Of a stretch of DNA of 64,000 nucleotides, positions 53,546 to 63,508 are shown in pieces (position 1 is the stretch's first letter; each line of letters opens with the position of its first letter). The stretch covers positions 248,001 to 312,000 of the forward strand of contig NZ_SGIT01000002.1 of NCBI RefSeq assembly GCF_004208525.1, given 5' to 3'. The notes beneath the pieces are model-generated. The model made no database searches, had not been told where the DNA came from, and saw nothing but the letters and a program-made list of their open reading frames with translations. The position numbers and the translations under genes were made by a program. The stretch is from Sphingobacterium corticibacterium. GTDB lineage: Bacteria; Bacteroidota; Bacteroidia; Sphingobacteriales; Sphingobacteriaceae.

Positions 53546-53565
53546 TGTGACAGTATAGCGTCACA
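53546..53565 (+). other. Inverted repeat next to the AI-2E family start codon
   Basis: TGTGAC (53546-53551) and GTCACA (53560-53565) are separated by 8 nt and end 2 nt before the ATG at 53568. It may be an operator or a hairpin near the ribosome site. Spacing does not fit CRP or FNR sites. Confidence 0.35.
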
Positions 53566-53567
53566 CC

Positions 53568-54626
53568 ATGAAATACAAACAAATTAATAACAATTCCATC
53601 AATCAGATTATGCTGATCATTATCATTGTATTGATATTGATCCTCGTTTTTAGTAATCTATTGTACTATCTACCTGGTTTTCTGGGAGCTATTACACTTT
53701 ATATCTTGTTCCGTAAATCTTATTTTCATCTTACGGAAGTTCGTCGCTGGAAAAAATCGTTGGCCAGCATCTTTTTTATTGTATTATCGATCGTATTTAT
53801 CGTCTTGCCCCTGTGGGCTTTAATAGATTATTTGATCGCACAGCTCAACAGCTTTTTAGGCAATCGCGAGGAGATCATTGAAAAATTTAACATGTTAAAG
53901 GAATACATGGCCGATAAGCCTCTCCTAAGGGATATCGACATGTCAGATGCCGCTTTATTAGCTTTTTTGCAAAACTTGACACGTTACGTACCTAGCATCT
54001 TAAACTCCGTTGCAGAGGTGGGCGTCAATATTATTGTCACGCTGTTTGTTTTATATTTCATGCAAGTACACGCAAAAAAGATGGAAATTACCATTTATCG
54101 CGCTATCCCCTTTAGCCGTATGAGCAAACAGGAGATATGGGATGAAGTAAACATGATGGTTCGCTCGAATGCACTAGGCATCCCTATACTTGGATTTTTT
54201 CAGGGAATCGTGGCAATGATAGGATACTGGATTTTCGGAGTCGAAAGCTACATCTTACTGGGACTATTGACGGGCATTGCATCGATTATTCCTATTTTAG
54301 GAACGATGACGATCTACGTTCCTATTTGTCTCATTGCTTTCGCAACAGGTTCTCTTGGCAACGCTATCGGACTAACGCTTTACTGTTTTTTCTTAGTAGG
54401 CGGAATCGACAATATTTTACGTTTCACCATTTTAAAAACCATCGGAAACGTTCCTCCCATGATTACGGTATTTGGTGTATTATTGGGCTTGAATCTCTTC
54501 GGCATGCTTGGTCTTATTTTTGGACCGTTGATTCTTTCTTCCATTGGCGTATTGGTAAAAGTATACAGCAATGAATACGGGAAAGGTATTATACGGGATT
54601 ATACACACCGGCGTCGTATACCCTAA
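53568..54626 (+). CDS. AI-2E family (PerM/YdiK-like) membrane transporter
   Basis: 352 residues with about seven to eight transmembrane helices. The family's C-terminal signature GVESYILLGLLTGIASIIPILGTMTIYVP and ITVFGVLLGLNLFGMLGLIFGPL are plain. Members move autoinducer-2, ions or small solutes; the family name does not prove AI-2 export. Not in an operon; converges with the GH78 gene 33 bp away. Confidence 0.9.
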   Translation: MKYKQINNNSINQIMLIIIIVLILILVFSNLLYYLPGFLGAITLYILFRKSYFHLTEVRRWKKSLASIFFIVLSIVFIVLPLWALIDYLIAQLNSFLGNREEIIEKFNMLKEYMADKPLLRDIDMSDAALLAFLQNLTRYVPSILNSVAEVGVNIIVTLFVLYFMQVHAKKMEITIYRAIPFSRMSKQEIWDEVNMMVRSNALGIPILGFFQGIVAMIGYWIFGVESYILLGLLTGIASIIPILGTMTIYVPICLIAFATGSLGNAIGLTLYCFFLVGGIDNILRFTILKTIGNVPPMITVFGVLLGLNLFGMLGLIFGPLILSSIGVLVKVYSNEYGKGIIRDYTHRRRIP

Positions 54627-54659
54627 CGATCAAAAACGGAGCGCTATATCGGTTTATCT

Positions 54660-57284
54660 TTACCAAATTATGGCGTGCGTACCAGCTTGTAAATTTCTCT
54701 CACTACCATCAGGTAGAATCAAAGTTGCACCGCTGTTTGCTGGTATCACAATATCTAGAAAGATTTTTTCGCCGCTTCTCCGCCAACTACTTTTTATTTC
54801 ACCGTATGGGCCATCAAATCTGACACTAAAAGTATCTAATCCTTTCACAAAATGAGGCTGGAGAAGAATGTTCTTAAAACCCGGTGCATTCTCATCCGGT
54901 TTAATTCCGCCTAATGCCTTAAAAAACCATGCACCAATCTCTCCGAACATCATATGGTTATCGGAAATATCGCGAGTCGCATGTAGATCCCAGTTTTCTA
55001 AAAAGGTAGTTGCTCCCGCAGCAATCCAAGCCCCCCAGGACGGATAAGTATCACGCGATGCGAGCTGATAAGCTAAATCGGGATAACCATTTTCACTCAG
55101 CGCATTTAAGATCGCCTTTGCACCCAAAACGCCAACATCTATCTGGTTTCCATCAGCACGGACACGTTCTGACAAGCTTTTTGCCACAGCCTTAACCTTG
55201 TCGTCAGGAACAACGCCCCACATCAAAGCCATACTCAACTCTGTCTGTGTCCCCGAAGCATATAGTGCGCGTTCTTCATCGAAGTATTTGCTATTGATAG
55301 CGTCACGTACTTTACGCGCTAATGCCGTATATTTCAAATGGTCGTCGTCACGCCTCAACAACTTAGCAGCTTTTGCTAAAATTACAGCGTCTGTATAATA
55401 ATAAATAGATGATGTTAGTTCTAACGATGACGTAGTTTTCACCGGAACCCAGTCCCCACGCCCCCAAGAAGTCAAACCGGCTGGACTTATCCATGTGACA
55501 TAGTCTACATATCTTTTTATAGCGTCGTAATTATCTTTCAAGGGACGAAGATCTCCATAAAACAAATATAGGTTCCACGGGATGATGGCTATCGTACTTG
55601 TCCAATCTGTACCGTTAGCAGTACCATATCCCCATCCACCAGTGGGTATGATATCGGGTAAAACACCGTTGGGTTGTTGTTCGTCTCTATGATCAGCTAA
55701 CCATTTTTCATACACAGTTATCCCGTCAAAATTATATAAAGCCGTCTCTATAGCAAAGTGCCCGTCTCCTGTCCATCCGTTCTTTTCTCGTTGCGGGCAG
55801 TCTGTCGGATAACCAAAAAGATTCGAAAGGTAAGAGTTGTTGTTAGCCCATGCAATACGGTTTATTAGCGAATCTGAAGAGGTGATATTCCCGATTGGCG
55901 GCACATCACTATGCATAAAATACCCCAGCAGATTGTCTTTCGTCAGATCAATCGGAGTCGAGGAGACTACTTCAATATAACGAAACCCCTTATAATTGAA
56001 TTTTGGCATGAATGTATCCACACCTTTTCCACTCAAAATTACGATATCGGTTTGGAATGGATCTGTGTCATCCGTAGGGCGATAGTAGACATCAATATTC
56101 GACATATCTACGTGACCATTCTCTCGAAGACGTTCACCATGTATAAGTTTTATGACGGTACCTGCTTCTCCTTCGGCACTGAACTGCGTCACCCCAGCTA
56201 TATTCCGTCCTAAGTCATAAAGATATGTCGAGTCATTCAACTTGCTGACCGATTGCGGAGATATTGCGTTCACATTCCGAATAGGATGAAGAGCTTGAGC
56301 AGTCACCAACGGAGCAGGAGCAGATCGATACATTACCTGCTGCCATTTACGATCATCAAAACCTACAGTATTCCACCCCACTTGTTCTAACCTAGCGTCA
56401 TAATGTTCCGCCGTATATATATTATTCGATATAATCTCCCCTAGACTTGTTTTCCAATCTCGCTCAGACACGATGACCTCCGAACTACCGTCATCATATG
56501 TAATATGAAGATCCATACAAAATGCGGGTCGATTCCGCCAGGGAGCCTGGTCAAAATTCCACACGGCTTTAGCTTGATGGTTATACCAACCATTTCCTAA
56601 AATCACACCAACAGCATTTGCCCCCGATTGCAGTTCTTTCGTTATGTCATAGGTCACGTATAATATTCGTCTATCATAACGTGTATACATGGGATCAAGA
56701 CGATGATCTCCTACGCGCTCCCCATTTAGCGAAACGTCATGTAACCCCGCAGTCGCTATATAAATCCGCGCATATTTCACGGTTTTTTTCACCATAAATT
56801 CTTTACGGAAGTAGGGCGCTTCCCGCTGATGGATGTCGTGATGATCACTAATCCACGCGCCTTTCCAATGAGCTACTCCCATCATACCCATTTCGAAAAC
56901 GGCTACCTCCGAAGGCTTAGCCTTCCCGTCCCTATCCCATACAATAACTTTCCAAAAATAGCGTGTGAGCGGTCGAAGCCTCTCTCCCGCATAAGAAACC
57001 AACATATCCGACTCAGCCTGTTTACCTGTATCCCACACTGTCCCCAAATTATCAACTACTGACATGGAATCCGTATCCACTATAACCTGATATGCGGTTT
57101 GAAAAGCACCTTGTCTACTATCTTCCATCTTCCAAGTTAATCTTGGATTAGAAATATCAATCCCTATAGGATCCGTAAGATACTCACATTTTAATTGAAC
57201 AGGTTTACCATTTTTGGCGAGAACTGCGGTGGAAAAAAGTAGACCAAACAGCATCAACGCAATGAATGTATTTATCTCTCTCAT
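54660..57284 (-). CDS. GH78 family alpha-L-rhamnosidase
   Basis: 874 residues with signal peptide (TFIALMLFGLLFSTAVLAKNG). Domains in the GH78 order: N-terminal Ig-like and jelly-roll parts (about 30-430), then the (alpha/alpha)6 barrel with the catalytic acid in CPQREKNGWTGDGHFA and GRGDWVP, and a C-terminal beta-domain (DIVIPANSGATLILPDG). It releases terminal alpha-L-rhamnose from glycosides or pectic chains in the periplasm or outside. 27 bp after folC, so possibly cotranscribed with it. Confidence 0.95.
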   Translation of the reverse strand: MREINTFIALMLFGLLFSTAVLAKNGKPVQLKCEYLTDPIGIDISNPRLTWKMEDSRQGAFQTAYQVIVDTDSMSVVDNLGTVWDTGKQAESDMLVSYAGERLRPLTRYFWKVIVWDRDGKAKPSEVAVFEMGMMGVAHWKGAWISDHHDIHQREAPYFRKEFMVKKTVKYARIYIATAGLHDVSLNGERVGDHRLDPMYTRYDRRILYVTYDITKELQSGANAVGVILGNGWYNHQAKAVWNFDQAPWRNRPAFCMDLHITYDDGSSEVIVSERDWKTSLGEIISNNIYTAEHYDARLEQVGWNTVGFDDRKWQQVMYRSAPAPLVTAQALHPIRNVNAISPQSVSKLNDSTYLYDLGRNIAGVTQFSAEGEAGTVIKLIHGERLRENGHVDMSNIDVYYRPTDDTDPFQTDIVILSGKGVDTFMPKFNYKGFRYIEVVSSTPIDLTKDNLLGYFMHSDVPPIGNITSSDSLINRIAWANNNSYLSNLFGYPTDCPQREKNGWTGDGHFAIETALYNFDGITVYEKWLADHRDEQQPNGVLPDIIPTGGWGYGTANGTDWTSTIAIIPWNLYLFYGDLRPLKDNYDAIKRYVDYVTWISPAGLTSWGRGDWVPVKTTSSLELTSSIYYYTDAVILAKAAKLLRRDDDHLKYTALARKVRDAINSKYFDEERALYASGTQTELSMALMWGVVPDDKVKAVAKSLSERVRADGNQIDVGVLGAKAILNALSENGYPDLAYQLASRDTYPSWGAWIAAGATTFLENWDLHATRDISDNHMMFGEIGAWFFKALGGIKPDENAPGFKNILLQPHFVKGLDTFSVRFDGPYGEIKSSWRRSGEKIFLDIVIPANSGATLILPDGSERNLQAGTHAIIW

Positions 57285-57311
57285 GTTCAGATATTTAGGT
57301 TCTGCCAGACG

Positions 57312-58607
57312 CTAGCTCAATACTTCAGCGACGACAAAGTTACTTCCTCCCACAAAAATTAAATCCCCTTCCTGATAGGCATCTCTTGCTGAAGTCAAAG
57401 CATTGCCTACAGAGGGGTATGCTTCTCCCTTCAATCCGTAGGACGCTGCTTTATCTTTCAACTCCACGGCGGGCATGGCGCGTGGCATAGCTGGGTTACA
57501 AAAATAATAAACGGCTTTTTTCGGAAGTTGAGGCAGCATATGACTGATGTCTTTATCACGCATCGCACCAATAATAACATGCAATACCGTATGTGGGGTG
57601 GATTGGATATTGACCATAACCTCCCGAATACCATCTTCGTTATGACCTGTATCACATATAATAAGTGGATTCGCTGACAGTGTTTGCCACCTTCCCTGTA
57701 GGCCCGTATTCCGCACCACATCAGCAAGTCCCTCACGCAACTGCTCTTCTCCGATTTCCCACCCACGTTTCTTAAGTTCATCCACTGCCGTCAATACGCC
57801 CAAAACATTTTTTTGTTGATAATGCCCTGCCAAACCGACATATATCTCTGTGCGCTGCTGATTTACGTAGTCTAGTATTCTTAATGCTAATCCTTCTTCT
57901 TTACGTTCGTAGGTCTGTACAGCGAATTCTGTTGAGGCAAAACGCAATGGAGCATTCATTTCATGGGCTTTCTGTTCAAAGACATAAGCGACGGTCTCAT
58001 CCCGTTCCGATAAAACAACGGGTATCTGTGGCTTGATAATGCCGGCTTTCTCGCTTGCGATTTCAGCTAATGTATTCCCAAGCAAATCCGTATGATCCAT
58101 CCCGATATTGGTGATGATACATAACTCCGGACGTAAAATATTAGTACTATCCAATCTGCCGCCAAGTCCTACTTCGATAACCGCAACGTCTACCTGCTCC
58201 GCAGCAAAATAATCGAATGCCATGGCTACCGTCACCTCAAAAAAAGATGGTTGTATATCTTCTATCAAGGACCGGTGTTGATTCACAAAATCGATTACGT
58301 TTTCTTTTGGGATCATGGCTCCATTTATTCGGATCCGTTCTCTAAAATCAACAAGATGAGGTGATGTGTATAATCCCGTTTTGTATCCGGCAGAAGCCAA
58401 AATAGAAGCCAATAGATGGGAGGTGGAACCTTTTCCGTTTGTACCGGCAACATGGATAGACTTAAATTTGGTATGGGGATTCCCTAATGCCTGACATAAA
58501 CGCACCGTATTGTCGGTATCTTTTTTTATCGCGCTTGCACCGTCACGGGTAAACATGGGTAATCGAGCAAACAGATACTCGATTACCTCATTATATGTTT
58601 TTATCAT
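57312..58607 (-). CDS. folC: Bifunctional folylpolyglutamate synthase / dihydrofolate synthase
   Basis: The start is taken as ATG 58607 (MIKTYNEVIEYLFARLPMF), which leaves 7 bp after the TonB-like gene; the frame extends 60 bp further upstream into it. 431 residues. Mur-ligase-type P-loop HVAGTNGKGSTSHLLA, then GLGGRLDSTNI and the Lys/His region GHYQQKNVLGVL. It adds glutamate to dihydropteroate or folates in the cytoplasm. Confidence 0.94.
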   Translation of the reverse strand: MIKTYNEVIEYLFARLPMFTRDGASAIKKDTDNTVRLCQALGNPHTKFKSIHVAGTNGKGSTSHLLASILASAGYKTGLYTSPHLVDFRERIRINGAMIPKENVIDFVNQHRSLIEDIQPSFFEVTVAMAFDYFAAEQVDVAVIEVGLGGRLDSTNILRPELCIITNIGMDHTDLLGNTLAEIASEKAGIIKPQIPVVLSERDETVAYVFEQKAHEMNAPLRFASTEFAVQTYERKEEGLALRILDYVNQQRTEIYVGLAGHYQQKNVLGVLTAVDELKKRGWEIGEEQLREGLADVVRNTGLQGRWQTLSANPLIICDTGHNEDGIREVMVNIQSTPHTVLHVIIGAMRDKDISHMLPQLPKKAVYYFCNPAMPRAMPAVELKDKAASYGLKGEAYPSVGNALTSARDAYQEGDLIFVGGSNFVVAEVLS

Positions 58608-58614
58608 GGAAAGG

Positions 58615-59436
58615 CTACCTAGACTTGAAATTGAAAACGATTGTCCCCTGTTGAGATTCTGGCGCATTAGGTAATTGGTTTAGTCGAGCCGATAGGACAG
58701 CCCGTTCAATTTTCTCCCATAATCCCGGCTCTGACAACGTTGTACCCGACCGACCAGCCCGGGCGGAAGTAATTCTTCCTTCCTTGTTTACCGTAAATAA
58801 TACCACAACGCGGCCTGGTCGTTGACCTTTATCATCAAATCTGGGAGGTACCGCCCAATTTCTATTTTCTATAGATAACATCATATTACCATCACCAGAT
58901 CCCCCATCCCCATAATTGCTCGCCAATGGATCGCCTAGATTACTGCCCTGATTTCCGGGTACAGTTCCCGTTCCATCTCCTTTTCCGGTAGCATTATTTT
59001 GCTTGCCCCTATATAACGCATTTGGATTAACCGCAGGTTTTGATTCTTTCTTTTCAGGGGTAGCCACATCTGCATTCGCCACTACCGGCTTTTCCTGTTT
59101 CGGCACCGCAGGAGCATCGTCCATATCTTGTGTTGCGACGACTTTATCCGTTACCTGTTGTGATGGTGTTGGTACAGGTGTTGTATTTGGGTCTACTTTA
59201 TCGGGCTTCACATTATTGGCATCTTCACTCATCGATGGTTCGTCGACACTCATATAGTCGTCTCCCATTCCCTCATCAGCGGTACCATAGTTAACAATGA
59301 TCCCTCCCATACCATAACGTGGTATATCTCCCCCAAAAACGATAAAGAAACCGATTAACACGAATAAACCCATCACCGCAGTCGATAGACCGAGTGCCTT
59401 GGGCATATTATTTTCCTCTTGTGTATGGTAGTACAT
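58615..59436 (-). CDS. TonB-like energy transducer
   Basis: 273 residues. One transmembrane helix (LSTAVMGLFVLIGFFIVFGG), a long proline/lysine-rich periplasmic linker (about 45-180), and a C-terminal TonB/TolA-type domain (RVVVLFTVNKEGRITSARAGRSGTTLSEPGLWEKIERAVL). It would carry ExbB/ExbD energy to TonB-dependent outer-membrane proteins. A start 30 bp downstream (MPKALGL) is also possible. Follows exbD by 48 bp. Confidence 0.88.
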   Translation of the reverse strand: MYYHTQEENNMPKALGLSTAVMGLFVLIGFFIVFGGDIPRYGMGGIIVNYGTADEGMGDDYMSVDEPSMSEDANNVKPDKVDPNTTPVPTPSQQVTDKVVATQDMDDAPAVPKQEKPVVANADVATPEKKESKPAVNPNALYRGKQNNATGKGDGTGTVPGNQGSNLGDPLASNYGDGGSGDGNMMLSIENRNWAVPPRFDDKGQRPGRVVVLFTVNKEGRITSARAGRSGTTLSEPGLWEKIERAVLSARLNQLPNAPESQQGTIVFNFKSR

Positions 59437-59484
59437 GTCTAATTCATTTACCTTTTGACCATGTGATTGTCAAATCGTTTAATG

Positions 59485-59892
59485 CTAATCCCTCTTCGGT
59501 TCCGTTGCTAAAACCATCCTTACGCTATTCCTATTCGCGATATCCATGACAGAAATAACATTCTGGATAGGAACCGCACTATCTGCATATAACATAATTG
59601 TCAATTCTTCACCTTGGGCTATATTCGATTGAATAAGAGGCTCCAATTGTTCTAAACTGACAGGTTGCTTATCTACATGATAGATCAAGTCCGACGTAAT
59701 GGAAACTGTCATGGTCTTTTTTGCGACCGATTGTTCGCCTGCGCTAGACTTCGGCAACAACAACTTGACTACTTGAGGATTTGCCACCGCAGAGGCCAAC
59801 AAGAAAAACAACATCAAGAAAAACATAATATCGTTCAACGCCGCGGTATGTACCTCCGCTGTAGGCTTATGTCGTCTATTCCTTAAATTCAT
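59485..59892 (-). CDS. ExbD/TolR family proton-channel protein
   Basis: 135 residues. One N-terminal helix (IMFFLMLFFLLASAVA) with the essential Asp just before it (ALNDIMFF), then a periplasmic domain (LTIMLYADSAVPIQNVISVMDIAN). It works with ExbB to couple proton flow to the TonB-like protein. 11 bp after exbB. Confidence 0.92.
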   Translation of the reverse strand: MNLRNRRHKPTAEVHTAALNDIMFFLMLFFLLASAVANPQVVKLLLPKSSAGEQSVAKKTMTVSITSDLIYHVDKQPVSLEQLEPLIQSNIAQGEELTIMLYADSAVPIQNVISVMDIANRNSVRMVLATEPKRD

Positions 59893-59903
59893 TTTAAAAA
59901 GTT

Positions 59904-60596
59904 TTATGCCCCCGGCTCATCCAATAAATCGATAAACTCTACCGCCTCGGTTTCCATCCGAAGAATCAACCGCTCTACCATCATGTTCAATACGTGATAA
60001 CCAATATACGCCAAGATACCTACCGTCAATCCACTAGCCGACGCAATCATTTTCACATAAAGGCCACCCGAAACTGTACCAATATCAATACCTCCTGCCA
60101 TCTCTACCTCACGGAAGATCTGGATAACCCCAAAAATGGTTCCGACGAAACCCATCATCGGTGCGATACCCGCTACGATACCCAAAATATTGATATTTTT
60201 CTCCAATTTAGAAACCTCTAGTTTACCAGCATTTTCAATAGCGCCTTCGATATCTTTAATCGGCCTCCCTACGCGTGCTAAGCCTTTTTGGAGCATCCGT
60301 CCCAAAGCGGAATTGTTGGAGCGACATATGGCAACTGCTGCATCTAAACGTCCCGACATCACATTACTCTTTACCTGTGACATTAAACCTGTATCCGATT
60401 TTGTCGCTTTCCTAATTGTTATATACCGCTCAAAGAAGATAACCAATGCGAGAAATAAAAGAAACGTGATGGGAATCATGATCCATCCTCCTTTCATCAA
60501 CATCTGAATCATGTTTAGGCTCTCCTCCGTTGTCGCTAACTGTATAGCCTGTTGTTGAACTGTGTTCAAAGAATCCATCTCTTGCATAAATAACAT
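59904..60596 (-). CDS. ExbB/TolQ/MotA family proton-channel protein
   Basis: ATG at 60596 (MLFMQEMDSLN); the frame continues upstream into the preceding gene, so longer forms are unlikely. 230 residues, three helices (FLLFLALVIFFERYITI; ILGIVAGIAPMMGFVGTIFGVIQIF; LTVGILAYIGYHVLNMMVERLI). The conserved GFVGTIFGV loop is present. 37 bp after the HU/SPOR gene. Confidence 0.93.
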   Translation of the reverse strand: MLFMQEMDSLNTVQQQAIQLATTEESLNMIQMLMKGGWIMIPITFLLFLALVIFFERYITIRKATKSDTGLMSQVKSNVMSGRLDAAVAICRSNNSALGRMLQKGLARVGRPIKDIEGAIENAGKLEVSKLEKNINILGIVAGIAPMMGFVGTIFGVIQIFREVEMAGGIDIGTVSGGLYVKMIASASGLTVGILAYIGYHVLNMMVERLILRMETEAVEFIDLLDEPGA

Positions 60597-60633
60597 TGTC
60601 TTTTTATAATATTTGTTATAGGGTTTATTTACT

Positions 60634-61713
60634 TTATTTAATCTGATCCGGCCAAGCATCCCGAATGTGATGTCTTTGCACATATTTTAATGCCGAATCC
60701 GCCTCCTGTTTTGTTGCGTAAGAATCCCAGATCACTTTCTTACGATTTTTCGCTAAGTTGCTTGGAATGACCCTCACCCGAGGGAATCCAGCTTTTTGGT
60801 ACGATTCCGCTTGTTCATAAGCTTGCGCCAATGTTTTGTGTGAACCTATTACAATCTGCCAAGTGTGGTGTTCGGGAACCAACGGCTCCTTCGCCCCTAC
60901 TTTTATTTCCGTACTGTCTATAGTATTCTGTATTAGTGAATCAGCGACAAGCGTAGAGTCTCCCACAAGAGAAAACGCGGCTGTATCTTGTTCATTCCGG
61001 TTCGAGTCGACAGTCGGCACAGATACCTGCTCGCGTGACACTGTTGGTTGGTTTTGGTTCGCCAAATACAACGCGACCATGATACCCAACGCGACCAACA
61101 CCATAATAACATACCATATCGTGTTACTGCGCGATGCCGGCGCTTCCTCTTCATCGGCAGTTTCTGGAATCACAATATCTGCTGCAACAGGTTGCTCTAT
61201 CTCTGCAGTTGTTTGTATTTCCTCCTGCGGTTCCTCTTCAACAACAGCAGGCTCATCGTCTAAATGCGTCACCGCTGGTTGTTCTGGTTCCGGTATTTCC
61301 TCTTTTACAGATTGTGGCGGACCGGCTATTGCTTCTACGGGCTCATAATGAAAGCCCGATAAATCCAATGCTTTAAACACATAACTGTCTCCGTAGCTTA
61401 CCAAATGACCTAAGTCATCCAATTTGGCCTGACCATCGGCATGTACGCGGCGAAGCAAATCCGCTACTTGAGACGCTACAGATTCTTCAGCTTCCTTCCG
61501 GTCGATAAGCTGAAGCTGTTGTATATATTGGATGAAATCGTATCCTTTCTGGCTTGTCCGATCAAAATCAATATACGTAATGGGAGGAAGATAGACATTC
61601 CGCTTCTCATCATACGTTGCTGGCGTATGATTCCGTCTAAAAGAGCCTAACCCTTCTACGTATACTTCAGGTTGCCTTTTTAACAGATTATAAACGTTTT
61701 TACCTAAATTCAT
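60634..61713 (-). CDS. HU/CCDC81-like and SPOR-domain membrane protein
   Basis: 359 residues. N-terminal CCDC81-type HU domain repeats (NVYNLLKRQPEVYVEGLGSFRRNHTPA; about 1-110), an acidic low-complexity linker (EEPQEEIQTTAEIEQPVAAD), one transmembrane helix (WYVIMVLVALGIMVALYLA, about 200-218) and a C-terminal SPOR domain (WQIVIGSHKTLAQAYEQA...). SPOR binds denuded septal peptidoglycan, suggesting a tie between a cytoplasmic or nucleoid-like domain and the septum. 40 bp after the barrel gene. Confidence 0.88.
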   Translation of the reverse strand: MNLGKNVYNLLKRQPEVYVEGLGSFRRNHTPATYDEKRNVYLPPITYIDFDRTSQKGYDFIQYIQQLQLIDRKEAEESVASQVADLLRRVHADGQAKLDDLGHLVSYGDSYVFKALDLSGFHYEPVEAIAGPPQSVKEEIPEPEQPAVTHLDDEPAVVEEEPQEEIQTTAEIEQPVAADIVIPETADEEEAPASRSNTIWYVIMVLVALGIMVALYLANQNQPTVSREQVSVPTVDSNRNEQDTAAFSLVGDSTLVADSLIQNTIDSTEIKVGAKEPLVPEHHTWQIVIGSHKTLAQAYEQAESYQKAGFPRVRVIPSNLAKNRKKVIWDSYATKQEADSALKYVQRHHIRDAWPDQIK

Positions 61714-61753
61714 CCTAGTTTCTATTAACTTACAAAGTTATAATGTTCTGCGC

Positions 61754-63493
61754 TTAAAATGAAAAATTTAAACCGCCGAGCACGTTAAATCCGAGCTTCG
61801 GATAATATAAATATGTTTGATATTCGGTATTGAACATATTATTTGCTTTCACAAAGAGTCCCAGCTGTTTGGTTGCCTTATATTCTGCTCCAGCACTCAA
61901 GTCGAAAAAAGAAGGTACTTCTTTTCTGTAATAATCTGCCGAAATTACGGTACCTGTACCTGCATCGTAATCAAAGGTTTTTCCATAGGAAACACCGTGG
62001 AATAACGCTTCTGCATCTATATATAATTTCTCCGAAATATTAAATCGTGCATTTGCGGCCAACCGTAGCTTTGGTGTGTGCCAAGCCTCTTCTTGTTGTG
62101 CAGTCGTATATTGGTCAATATTCAGTCGACCGCCCAAATTTACGAGTTCGGAAAGGCGTACATTAAGTTCTCCCTCTATCCCCACATGTTTTACCGCTTT
62201 ATCGCCATCGCCGTCATATACTATATCAAACTGAAAAGGAGTCCCCATATTGTTAACAAACAAAGGCATCCCTTCCAATTGCCTATATATCGCTTTTACC
62301 TTATATCCGAATGTAGCCCCTGCATTGCCTTTAATCCCTCCAAAGACGTGTAAACGCTCTACCATATTCTGAATAGCTAAGTTAGGTCCTAAGAACGGAT
62401 TTTGTCTGGCAAATTCCCGGTAAGAAGCCTTTTTCACACCACCATTTACCCCTCCAAAAATATGGAAATATTCGGGAGCCAATGCAAAGTCCACTTCCGC
62501 GGACGGAAAAATATTGAAGCTGGTACTATCACCAAATTCAGGAATAAAATTAGCGCCTAACGTAATAGCGTAATTATCTCCTTTAAAACGGATATAAGGA
62601 TTTAAAATGGCTAGAGAATTCTTTGTTCTTCCCCCATTAGCCACATTGTTAGTCCCATCTACACTGTTGACATCCACACTCACATTCGCGCCAATGTTAA
62701 AAGCACTTACACGCTTGTTTAAATAAGCAGATAACGCAACAGACGTTTCCTTCGCGTCAAACTTATCACTAAACGAATAAGCATCCAACTTTGCGGAATA
62801 GCTTAATGCTTGATCGTCATTCGGGTCGTAATTACTAGTCAACTCACCAGTAAAGTAGATATCGTTGAATGCCTGGCTCTCCGGTGACGGGTTCAAGGTC
62901 GTCATGCCGTCATTTGCCAAGGGTATTCCGTAAAAGTTGGTGGCATAACGGTTATAGCCGACTAAACCATCTACCGTAAATAAAGGTAGAATTCGCTTGC
63001 CGAATACCCCCACTTCTTGACGAGAAAACTTTTGTCCTTCCAGACTTCCTTTTTGACTTAAATGTTTCAGGAAACCGCCTACCTGCATATCCTCATATTC
63101 ATCATAAGAGAAATAGCCTTCACCCAAAATGGTGTTGAAATTTCCGAGACCAAACTTCACATAATTACTTCGTAGATCTTGTGCTTGCGAAAAAGGTGTT
63201 TCCTGCACATTTAGTTCTTTTAATCCCGTGTTAATATCCAACTTTTTGTCAGGTATATTTCCATAGGACAGTTTCGGCATATAGCTGCGCTTGTTTGTCA
63301 TATCCGGACTGCGGCGAATTTTAACCGCATCTGCAAGAATAGGTCTATAATCACGGACGATATCAAAAGAATCGACCGTTACCGGTCTATCAGGAACGGT
63401 ATCCCGCCCCTGTGCATATCCCTCCACACCTATACCAAGTAATAACGCCGTGATGGCGTACTTCCCAAATACTGTTTTATGCAAGTTCATCAT
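61754..63493 (-). CDS. Outer-membrane beta-barrel protein, TonB-receptor-like end
   Basis: ATG at 63493 (a GTG lies 6 bp upstream). 579 residues. Signal peptide HKTVFGKYAITALLLGIGVEGYAQ. No plug domain is visible, but the C-terminal part is a run of barrel strands ending in an aromatic (LYYPKLGFNVLGGLNFSF), with KQLGLFVKANNMFNTEYQTYLYYP like the last strands of TonB receptors. It may be a plugless porin or a divergent barrel. Follows the TPR gene by 15 bp. Confidence 0.78.
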   Translation of the reverse strand: MMNLHKTVFGKYAITALLLGIGVEGYAQGRDTVPDRPVTVDSFDIVRDYRPILADAVKIRRSPDMTNKRSYMPKLSYGNIPDKKLDINTGLKELNVQETPFSQAQDLRSNYVKFGLGNFNTILGEGYFSYDEYEDMQVGGFLKHLSQKGSLEGQKFSRQEVGVFGKRILPLFTVDGLVGYNRYATNFYGIPLANDGMTTLNPSPESQAFNDIYFTGELTSNYDPNDDQALSYSAKLDAYSFSDKFDAKETSVALSAYLNKRVSAFNIGANVSVDVNSVDGTNNVANGGRTKNSLAILNPYIRFKGDNYAITLGANFIPEFGDSTSFNIFPSAEVDFALAPEYFHIFGGVNGGVKKASYREFARQNPFLGPNLAIQNMVERLHVFGGIKGNAGATFGYKVKAIYRQLEGMPLFVNNMGTPFQFDIVYDGDGDKAVKHVGIEGELNVRLSELVNLGGRLNIDQYTTAQQEEAWHTPKLRLAANARFNISEKLYIDAEALFHGVSYGKTFDYDAGTGTVISADYYRKEVPSFFDLSAGAEYKATKQLGLFVKANNMFNTEYQTYLYYPKLGFNVLGGLNFSF

Positions 63494-63508
63494 TCTCACC
63501 TATGCTTA

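Noticed and set aside
53546-53565. CRP-like site
   Set aside because: The TGTGA and TCACA half-sites are 10 nt apart rather than 6, and it is too close to the start codon.
60836-61348. Long plus-strand open frame opposite the HU/SPOR gene
   Set aside because: It mirrors a strongly supported coding gene (transmembrane helix plus SPOR domain), is rich in Ser/Cys/Thr low-complexity runs and has no start context.
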